64,000 nt of DNA from Epiperipatus broadwayi. Taxonomy: Eukaryota; Onychophora; Udeonychophora; Euonychophora; Peripatidae. The translations under genes and the position numbers were made by a program. The notes beneath the pieces are model-generated. The model ran no database searches and was not told the DNA's origin. It saw only the letters and a list, made by a program, of their open reading frames with translations. Of this stretch, positions 56,469 through 64,000 are shown in pieces (positions within the stretch are counted from its first letter, which is position 1; each line of letters starts with the position of its first letter). The stretch is from assembly GCA_028023455.1 (NCBI GenBank), contig JAQFVV010000141.1, positions 2,056,056-2,120,055 on the forward strand, read 5' to 3'.

Positions 56469-56508
56469 GAGTTGAAAATGATTATGAATATAATCGAAAA
56501 TATTTCTT
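56469..56508 (+). ncRNA. Hammerhead-like motif in the right PLE terminus
   Basis: GAG, core TTGAAAA, stem II GATTAT/ATAATC with a GAAT loop, GAAA, ATATTT (AAATATTT is self-complementary), then CTT, which pairs with GAG through one G-U. It is antisense to the element because of the inverted terminus. The sense copy at 54017-54057 has lost the G of GAAA. Confidence 0.45.
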
Positions 56509-56629
56509 TATGAGTTTTTATTGAGTTTTTATTTATATTGTATTATAAATTGTTTACCGTTGTTTGGAATATATTTAAGTTTTGTTATTGTATTATTGAT
56601 ATTAGCGGACATTTATTTTGTTTTATATA

Positions 56630-56866
56630 TATATCAACACGTGAAAATTTTTACAAACATATTTAAATAATAATTGAACTGCCTTCTAGCTGCAAACTTT
56701 GATAGCATTTTACAGTAAGAGAGTGACCACCTCTTATCGTATTTTAGATCTTTTATGTACAGCCATCCAGAACTCTCTTATTGTAAAATGCTATCAAACT
56801 TTACAGCTAGAGGACAGTTCAATTATTATTTAAATACGTTTGTAAAAATTTGCATGTGTTGATATA
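56630..56866. mobile_element. Foldback MITE-like element
   Basis: Arms of about 94 bp (56630-56723 and 56773-56866) with few mismatches, for example tatatcaacacgtg versus catgtgttgatata and tagcattttacagtaagaga versus tctcttattgtaaaatgcta. The loop is about 49 bp. The short (TA) flank on the left makes a TA target duplication possible, as for Tc1/mariner-type MITEs, but the transposase family is unknown. No coding capacity. Confidence 0.75.
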
Positions 56867-56892
56867 GTGATTCATTATTAAAATATTATTTA

Positions 56893-56916
56893 TTATATAT
56901 ATATATATATATATAT
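56893..56916. repeat. (TA)n microsatellite
   Basis: Abuts the left edge of family A LTR copy 4. Confidence 0.9.
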
Positions 56917-58118
56917 TGTACCGGGTTCGAATATGAGATGATCAAAACACTGGTGTCTTAGGCAGAGAAGAACATACTCAGAGAGTATGTATGTCCAAAC
57001 AATAGTTAGAAGATATATAACTAGCATTACATTTCCAGGACATAGCTTCTTCTTGACTGTTGAATTCAACACCAAGTTCAAAGCACTTTTTTGTTTTGTA
57101 TAAACACAGGTGCCAGCTATTCATCAATAAGATTAATAATGCACTTTGAACAATGGCCACTAATTCAACACCTAAGTTACACCCAGAGACTTGCTTAGCT
57201 ACTTGTAATCACTAACAGATTATACAAAATTAATGTGAAAAGAATTGATAAAATAATTGATGAAAAGGATTGATAAAAAGAATTGACTAACAAATAAAGT
57301 TTAAGGTTAAAGACAATTTATTTAATTAACACTTAATATACTAAATTTAAATATTTTATACATCTTAATAAAAAGATCACTGGTATTTATCTAATGATCA
57401 TGCACATATTAACTCATACACTCACATAAATAATTATAATGCATTAAATAGTATTTAACATTTAGAACACACAACTTAATAGTTTATTTTTATGTGCTAT
57501 AGAGTTCATATCCTTGACTCTTGGAGGATTCACATGAATTTTTACGAATGCGATGGCTACAGCATAAATGAAAATTAAAAAAAAAAAATTTACCTATGAT
57601 TTTGGACATGGACTTTTTGCTATTTGCTGCTTCTAAAAAAATATTCTAACCGGTTAGATTTGAAGTTTTTCTTGAGGAGGTTTAATGCTTATTCACTGAT
57701 ATTATTCTTGGAGACAGCTAGATATTGATGGAGGTTCTTCAAGCTGTTATGCAGACATTATTTTCATGGGAAGATCTTGCTGTTCTACTGTACTCCATGA
57801 TATAGATGGCTGTATGTTTCTGAGGGTTTTCACACTGCATTTCTGACTGATACATAATAAATGGAACTGTTATCTGAACTACTGACTGACTCTCTGAACT
57901 GATTGTCCAATAAAATATTACTATTTATACATGCGAAGAGTAATATCTGTTTTCAAAATTTCTTAAATAATGTCATGTTTTTGAAGACTGTTTAATTAGT
58001 AGCGAAGCAGACAGGTTGTTTTTTTATATTTTTATTTAGTAGCCCATCACTGAATTTTTTAATGATAATCTTCTGTATTCATTTATTTCCTTTTAACATT
58101 TATATATTATTTACAATT
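56917..58118 (-). mobile_element. Diverged family A LTR, copy 4
   Basis: Begins tgtaccgggttcgaatatga and keeps the family landmarks ggcagagaagaacatactca, attacatttccaggacatag, gactcttggaggattcacat and gatattattcttggagacag. Shorter (1.2 kb) and more diverged than the 16-22 kb copies, with small deletions. Bounded by (TA)n on both sides (56893-56916 and 58119-58136). No partner LTR is nearby, so a solo LTR or fragment. Confidence 0.7.
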
Positions 58119-58136
58119 GCATATATATATATATAT

Positions 58137-58722
58137 GGTGAATACTATTGGGTTACATATAAATTTCCCTCCGCAATTGTCAGTAATCAATAATTTTATA
58201 TTTTGATCGCTTACGTTTACTTTGGAATGTTTTTAACCGTGTAATCTATGTATCCGATCTATAGCAACATATTAAAACAAGCTTCTATAATCCCATCTGT
58301 GCGAACTTGAATTAAAATGTAAAATTAGAATATAATAGTAATTAAAGGTAAATTAAAATCAAAATCAAAGTTAAAAATAATGTTAAATGTTAAAATGTAA
58401 ACTAATACTAAAATAATTTTAAATCTTATATATATGTGCATAAATAAATGTTTGTATGTTAATTACTGGCAGTGGCTTATTTTATTCCTTTTTTTTTATA
58501 TATATACTCTTAGATTATCTTATTAAATCTCTGCTACTCCCTGAGCTAGTGACATGGGCTAACGACCGGATGCAAAATTTAAAAGAAAAAAAAAATTTTT
58601 TTTTTTTTGACTTACGTATCTGCCTACTCTATAAATTTTTCTAGGCTCAAATGCCTAGATGGCGCCCTTTGGTAGTGCGGTGCGGTGCGATGCGATCTCC
58701 CACTTTGTTTGGATCGTTATAA
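58137..58722 (+). repeat. Truncated first LTR of the array
   Basis: Corresponds to the last about 560 bp of the 59309-61750 LTR. Starts right after a (TA)n tract (58119-58136), so its first 1.9 kb are missing. The 62-aa frame at 58456-58644 is not conserved in the second copy. Confidence 0.6.
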
Positions 58723-58723
58723 T

Positions 58724-58741
58724 TGGCGTCCCAAGTGTCGC
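58724..58741 (+). promoter_or_regulatory. PBS-like site, first internal region
   Basis: tggcgtcccaagtgtcgcc directly follows the LTR terminus gatcgttataat. The second copy reads tggctttcccaatctggggc. Both resemble the tRNA-Lys-type PBS, but neither matches it exactly. Confidence 0.4.
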
Positions 58742-59297
58742 CTTACCTCAGAGATTGACCCTGAGAAGGGGAATTAATGCTGAAATTTCCGATCTTTAAT
58801 AAACCACAAATACCCTGAGCAAATTTTATCAAAATGAATGTTTTATCTGCTTACATAAGTCGGATATTTTTAAATTTTATAAAAGCACTGCCAGCAAGAA
58901 ATTGCGCATATATATTAAATAAAAAAAAGTATAAATAATTTTAAAACTAATTTTTGTAAATTAAAAAGAAAATCAAAAGGTTGCATTGGATATGTCTTTT
59001 TTTTGTTAATATATATTTATGCGTTAACGTGTATAGGCGCACAGCCACGGAAGTTTATGATCGAAATGTGGTACCTTACGATGAGTACCGTTGGGAATTT
59101 ACGTCAGTGTAATCCTATTTATGCATTTCAATCAGTCATAAATAAGTTGGTGGTAGTTATAATTGTGCTGCAAATATACGTATAAATCCATTATCTTGGA
59201 ACATATTTATCTCAATGCAACCTTCCTAAATAAGTTAAATAATTTGTTTGTCATGCCGTAAGAAGAAATCAAATGGATAAAATAAAATAGAATTCTC
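58742..59297 (+). other. First short internal region
   Basis: About 0.55 kb between PBS-like site and PPT. Conserved with 61773-62290, including aatgtggtaccttacgatga and gtaccgttgggaattta, but without an open frame conserved in both copies. Confidence 0.5.
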
Positions 59298-59308
59298 GGG
59301 GGGAGGGG
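59298..59308 (+). promoter_or_regulatory. Polypurine tract
   Basis: ggggggagggg immediately before TGTTAACG, the inferred LTR start. The equivalent in the next unit is ggggagggg at 62292-62300 before TGTAAACG. Confidence 0.6.
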
Positions 59309-59967
59309 TGTTAACGTAAATGGTCCTTAGGTAGGCGATGGTCAACATTTTCTTTTTCTTTTTGTATATAGTTTTGTGTAAAATTATTAACTGAATGTTT
59401 GTAAATTTTGTTAATACCGTAATTACTAACCCTAAGTAAAATATTTTTTTTTTTTGATCATTTTTTTTTTAAAGTAACTTTACTGATATGTAACGAGCAC
59501 AGACGTTCGTTACATTGTTTTTTTTTATATATATTATTAAACAAGTTAAAATAAAAAGTTCGCATTTAAAAACTTTCTTTAAAAATTGAAATTAAAATAT
59601 CGTCTTAAACTCTTATATATTAAGTCGCACAGATAATGAAAAATTATTAAAATAAAATTTTTATTAAAGAAAAAGGTATTTTTAAAACTAAATTTTAAAA
59701 AAGATTTGGAGATAAAATTATATCTTTAAATTTGTCTTGAAATATATTTTTGATTTGGAAAACAGGGTAATTAATTAGAAATGGAAATGATTGTTAATTA
59801 GTTAAATTAAAACCAGCCTTGAGCATTTAAATGTAATAACCTCAGTCAGATAGAAAAAAAAACAATAGAAACTGATTAGCCAATGAAAGAAATCCATTTG
59901 GGAAATCGGACCTCAGCGAAAGAATCATCACTCCATGACGCAATGTTAATTCAATCCTTGACATTAA

Positions 59968-59975
59968 TATAAAAA
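59968..59975 (+). promoter_or_regulatory. TATA box in LTR
   Basis: tataaaaa within acattaatataaaaaggaca. The same context occurs in the next LTR at 62965-62971 (ttaatataaaaggaa), about 660 bp from each LTR start. Probable LTR promoter. Confidence 0.45.
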
Positions 59976-60053
59976 GGACAGGTTTTGGAAAGCTTGGTAG
60001 TTAGTGAATGAGAAGTGATTGATTATTGACGATGTAACAGCTAGGTGTTAGTG

Positions 60054-60094
60054 CTGAGGGGATTGAAAAAGACGCACAGCTTCAATCCCTTCAG
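60054..60094 (+). other. Conserved hairpin near the predicted RNA 5' end
   Basis: ctgaggggattgaa pairs with ttcaatcccttcag (one G-U), 13-base loop. The second LTR (63054-63090) has gaagggattgaa and ttcaatcccttc with a different loop. The stem is kept while the loop and flanks vary. Confidence 0.5.
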
Positions 60095-61752
60095 TTCTGT
60101 AAGAAAGGAAGAAAAATGGGCCATCGTTTCTTCATTGAGGACCAATTACACTAAAAAAAAATAAAAATCTCCAAAGGATAAATAAATCGATCAACCGGAT
60201 ACAAATCGTCGGATGACGTGGGAATTCACGTGCAAACGGCAAGGAATATACGAAGATGAACTATTTCAATAACCGTAAGACTTTAAAATTTATGAACAGT
60301 AAATTAAAAACTTTCCAGATTTAAATGATTTCAATATTATTCTATCTGACCAACATTATTTTATTAATTAGTTATAATTTTATTTAATGTATTTAATTTG
60401 TAAAATCATTTCCATTTATTTATTTATTTATTTAATTTTGTTCTTTAAGTTTTATTATGATTTCTGTTTTCCGTTGAATAAATTATAAAAAAAATGTTAA
60501 ACTTAAGTCGGGCGTGAATGGCTGTATCGATTTGTAAAGATATATTAAGCGAGGGTAATCTTGGGTTGTTCATTTCGTAGTTGAATTGGTTCAATGGATT
60601 GGATATATTTATGTAATTAGTAGGTGTAATATGAGATCCGCTACGGGCAGGATTATAGATATACGCCACACACCCTCTGTTTGCCTATGGATGGGTTTGT
60701 AAGTCGGCAGAATACCGCAGCCCATTCCTATGGAGTTTTTAGTTTTATTGATCTACTTGCCCACAGATGTCACATCCCTGTGGGTGGAGAGTCAATGTCG
60801 TTTCTATTTCTACATATTGTTCAGATGTACATCCCTGACAATATTGTTGTGTTGTTGTATCATGCTACATTGAATACATGAATGTATCAGATGGATTGGC
60901 GCCAGTTGATTGCGAAATGTGTTGCCTAAGGTTAAGTAGGGATAGAATATTTTATTTTTAAATGCAAATCTATGTAGTCGATTCAGGCTCGATCCTAAAT
61001 AAAACTATTAAATTTAAGTTGTTTATAGACGCTTGCATGGATTGTTTATCGGTTAACTATGTTTTGCGTTTCATATTTGATCAAAATATATAGACATTCG
61101 ATAAATAATGATACCTTACGGTGAGTATCTAAAAATGTATTTATTCGGATGTCTTTTAAGTTATTGGTGACGATGCAAGTATCTTACGATGAATACTAGA
61201 GGGTTTCTTATAATTCCCTATGCAATTGTCAGTAATCAATAATTTTGTATTTTGATCGTTTATGTTTACTTTGAAATGTTTTTGACCGTTGAAATCTATG
61301 TAACCGATCTATAGCAACATATTAAACAGGTTTATAAGCCCATCTGTGCGAACTTGATTAAAAATGTAAATTTATAATATAATAGTAACTCAATGTAAAT
61401 TAAAGTAAAATCAAAGTTAAAAAAAATGTTAAATGTTTAAATGTAAATCACTAAAATAATTTTAAATCTTATATATATGTGCATCAATAAATGTTTGTAT
61501 GTTAATTACTGGCAGTGGCTTATTTTATTCATTTTTTTATATATACTCTTAGATTATCTTATTAAATCTCTGCTATTCCACTGAGCTAGTGACATGGGCT
61601 AACGACCGGAATCAAAATTTTAAAAAAAAAAAAAAAAAATTTTTTTTTGACTTACGTATCTGCCTACTTTATAAATTTTTCTAGGTTCAAATGCCTAGAT
61701 GGCGCCCCGTAGTGCAGTTTACGTTAAGTCCCATTATCCGGATCGTTACAAC

Positions 61753-61772
61753 TGGCTTTCCCAATCTGGGGC
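61753..61772 (+). promoter_or_regulatory. PBS-like site, second internal region
   Basis: tggctttcccaatctggggc, two bases after LTR terminus CGTTACA. Closely resembles the family A element's PBS-like site TGGCTATACCCAACTGTGGG. Confidence 0.5.
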
Positions 61773-62291
61773 CGATCTTTAATAAACCACGTATACCCTG
61801 AACAAATTCTCCTCAAAATGAAACATTTTATCTGTTTACATAAAGTCGTATACTTTAAATCCTATAAAAGCTCTGCCAGTAAAAGAAATAGCACATATAT
61901 TAAACACGAGAAAGTATAAATAATTTTAAACTGTATTTCGTTAAAAAAAAAAAAAGTCAAAAGGTTGCAATAAATATGTTTTTTTTTGTTGATATATATT
62001 ATGCTTTATCGTGTATAGGCACGCACAGCCACATAAGTTTATGATCGAAATGTGGTACCTTACGATGAGTACCGTTGGGAATTTACTTCAGTGTAATCCT
62101 ATTTAAGCATTTTAATCAGTCATAAATAAGTTGGTGGTATGTATAATTGTGCTGCAAATATACACGTATAAATCCATTATCTTTCAAAACGTATTTAGTT
62201 CAATGCAACCTTCTTAAATAAATAATTTAAATAACTTGCTTGTCATGCCGTATGTAAAAATAAAATGTATAAAATAAAATAGAACACTTGT
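61773..62291 (+). other. Second short internal region
   Basis: Collinear with 58742-59297, non-coding, 0.5 kb. Confidence 0.5.
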
Positions 62292-62300
62292 GGGGAGGGG
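62292..62300 (+). promoter_or_regulatory. Polypurine tract, second unit
   Basis: ggggagggg directly before TGTAAACG. Shorter than the first copy by two G. Confidence 0.5.
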
Positions 62301-64000
62301 TGTAAACGTAAATGGTCCTTAGGTAAGCGATAGTAAACATTTTTCTTTTTGTATATAGTCTTTTTGTAAAATTATTAACCAAATGTTTTGTAAATTTTGT
62401 TAATTGTGTACCGTAATTACTAACCCTAAGTAAAATATTTTTTTTTTTTTGATCATTTTTTTTTAAGTAACTTTACTGATATCTAACGAGCACAGACGTT
62501 CGTTACATTGTTGTTTTTTTTTATTTATTAAACATGAAAGTAAATTAAAAAGTTCGCATTTAAAAATTTTCTTTTAGAATTAAAAATTGAAATTAAATAT
62601 CATCTTAAACTCTTATATATTAAATCGCACAGATATAAAAAATTATTAAAATAAAACTGTAGTAAAAATAGAAAAGGTATTTTAAAAACAAAAACTTAAA
62701 AAGATTTGGAGATAAAATTATATCTTTAAATTTATCTTTAAATATATCTTTGATTTGGAAAACAGGTTAATTAATCAGAAATGGAAATGATAAATTTAAT
62801 TAGTCAAATGTAAACCAGCCTTGGGCATTTAAATGTAAAAATACCGGTCAGATAGGAAAACAATAGAAACTGTTAGCAAATAAGAAGAAATCCCTATGGA
62901 ATCGGACCGCAGCGAAAGGAACATCGCATCGGTGACGTAATGTAAATTCAATCCTTCACATTAATATAAAAGGAAAATTTGGAAATTATTAATCAGTGAC
63001 TAGTGAATGATTATTACGATGTGAGAGAGATGTGTTAGTGCGGAAGTGAAGGAGAAGGGATTGAAAAAAGATGCACGATTCAATCCCTTCAGCTTTGCTA
63101 AGAAAGAAAAAGAAATGAACTATCGTTTCCTACATTGAGGACCAATTAAACTAAAAAAACCTCCGAATGAATAAATAAAACAACGGCTAAATGGATACCA
63201 ATCTTAGGACGGCGTGGGAATTCACGTTCATGGCAGGCAACTGTAAAAGATGAACATTTTAAACCGTAAGAACTTTATAAAAAATGAACATTAAATTAAA
63301 CTTTCCAGAGTTAAATGATTGCAATCTTATCCTATCTGACCAATTTAATTTATTAATAATGTTATTTGATGTATTTCTTTTTTTTATATATATTTAAAAT
63401 CATTTCCATTTATTTATTTACTTTTTTTGTTCTTTAAGTTTTATTATGATTTCTGTTTTCCGTTAAATTAATTATAAAAATGTTAAACTTAAGTCAGGTG
63501 TGAATGGCTGTATAGATTTGTAAAGTTATATTAGGGGAGGGTAATCTTAGGTTATTTATGTTGTTGTGAGATTGGGTCAATGGATTGGATATATTGATGT
63601 AGTTAGTAGATGTAATCGGAGATTTGCTACTGGCAGAATCGTTTATATATACGCCGCACTCACCCGTTTGCCTATGGAAGGAATTATAAGACGGAGAACG
63701 CAGTTCCTTTCTATGGAGTTTTTTTTTATTGTTCTTCTCGTTAGATAGATGTAATATTCCTATCTGATTGAGAGTCAATGTCTTTCTTAATTCTTTTGGT
63801 GCTGCCGTATTTCGTATTACATTGAATACATCGATATATCACATGGATTGATGACAGTTTGACGGCGAATTTTAGCCTAAGGTTAAATAGGGATAGAATA
63901 TTTTAATTTCAATGCAAATCTATGTAGTATTCATGCTCGACCCTAAATAAAAATGCATTAAATTTAAGTTGTTTATAGACGCTTGCATGGATTGTTTATC
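62301..64000 (+). repeat. Third LTR, continues past the window
   Basis: Collinear with 59309-61050. Includes TATA box 62965-62971 and hairpin 63054-63090. The 94-aa minus-strand frame at 63494-63778 shares a stretch with 60445-60669 because the underlying DNA is repeated, not as an evident gene. Confidence 0.6.

Larger units (their letters stand above)
53941..56585 (-). mobile_element. Nearly full-length Penelope-like element with inverted termini
   Basis: About 2.65 kb with N-terminal domain, RT, GIY-YIG endonuclease and inverted terminal repeats of about 122 bp (53941-54063 and 56464-56585: aaacaacggtaaacaattta at the left, its complement at the right). Coding order on the minus strand is 56447-55590, 55502-54459 and 54465-54145. 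It is broken by one in-frame TAG and at least one frameshift. It is the most complete PLE in the window and useful as the reference for the truncated ones. Confidence 0.88.
59309..61750 (+). repeat. Central full-length LTR, 2.44 kb
   Basis: TGTTAACG ... CGTTACA, with nearly inverted termini. Contains a TATA box about 660 bp in (59968) and a conserved hairpin about 90 bp after it (60054-60094). The small frames at 60445-60669 (minus) and 60681-60881 have counterparts in the next LTR only because the DNA is similar; the reading frames are not kept. Confidence 0.6.
58137..64000 (+). mobile_element. Tandem LTR element array: LTR - internal - LTR - internal - LTR
   Basis: The sequence repeats with a period of about 3 kb (caattgtcagtaatcaat at 58174 and 61223; gtttatagacgcttgcatgg at about 61019 and 63968). 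Within each period, a G-rich polypurine tract is followed by TGT(T/A)AACG, and much later CGTTA(C/T)A is followed by a TGG-type PBS-like site. I therefore read LTR (58137-58722, truncated), internal (58723-59308), LTR (59309-61750), internal (61751-62300), LTR (62301 to beyond the window). No pol frame exists anywhere in it. The copies are about 85-90% similar by eye. Confidence 0.65.

Noticed and set aside
59490-59516. Hairpin tgtaacga/tcgttaca in the LTR as a second ribozyme
   Set aside because: No hammerhead core beside it, and the outer base pair is lost in the other LTR copy (62482-62508).
60445-60669. Similar minus-strand peptides at 60445-60669 and 63494-63778 as a conserved small gene
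   Set aside because: Similarity follows DNA repeat identity, only part of the frame is shared, and the ends differ by frameshift; no domain.

Overview
This is an A+T-rich stretch of animal genome with no recognisable host protein-coding gene, no tRNA or rRNA gene and no prokaryotic features. Nearly everything that can be identified is retroelement or tandem repeat: Ty3/Gypsy-type LTR elements, Penelope-like elements (PLEs) with GIY-YIG endonucleases, long (TA)n microsatellites and foldback repeats. PLEs with GIY-YIG plus an LTR element primed by a tRNA-Lys-like PBS point to an invertebrate metazoan. The lineage cannot be fixed from the sequence. A run of exactly 500 N at 39788-40287 is a scaffold gap.

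Layout. 1-8 kb: a PLE end, short tandem duplications, a decayed gag-like region (3.6-4.7 kb) and a nested foldback repeat (4.9-5.7 kb). 8-11.3 kb: a solo LTR (family A), then two PLE ends, each as an inverted pair. 12.3-14.8 kb: repeat family C and several (TA)n tracts sitting at the centre of short palindromes. 16.5-22.2 kb: a non-autonomous LTR retrotransposon on the minus strand with family A LTRs, a polypurine tract, a PBS-like site and only a coiled-coil gag-like ORF. 23.5-24.9 kb: an inverted copy of family C. 25.2-26.07 kb: a 405-bp tandem repeat. 26067 to within the N gap: a large minus-strand Ty3/Gypsy element with LTRs of about 3.8 kb, PBS, PPT, gag, protease, RT, RNase H and integrase, broken by several indels and a stop. 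40.3-44.9 kb: unassigned sequence with one possible PPT. 44.9-46.0 kb: a near-perfect 1.07-kb palindrome made of two PLE 3' ends. 48.4-50.5 kb and 53.0-56.6 kb: more PLEs, including one nearly full-length copy with inverted termini. 56.6-58.1 kb: a foldback MITE-like element and another family A LTR. 58.1-64.0 kb: a tandem LTR-internal-LTR-internal-LTR array in which LTRs of about 2.44 kb alternate with internal regions of only about 0.55 kb.

The most interesting pattern is at the PLE termini. Downstream of the endonuclease in every PLE subfamily there is a small motif with hammerhead-ribozyme architecture: a 3-4 bp stem I, a seven-base core, stem II, GAAA, a self-complementary or very short stem III, then UH before the return strand of stem I. 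In four of five groups the core reads UUGANAA instead of the canonical CUGANGA, which would replace the C3-G8 pair with U3-A8. PLEs are known to carry hammerhead motifs; the repeated U3-A8 form is what deserves testing. The other notable points are the oversized LTRs in three LTR families and a doubled PBS/leader in the Gypsy element.
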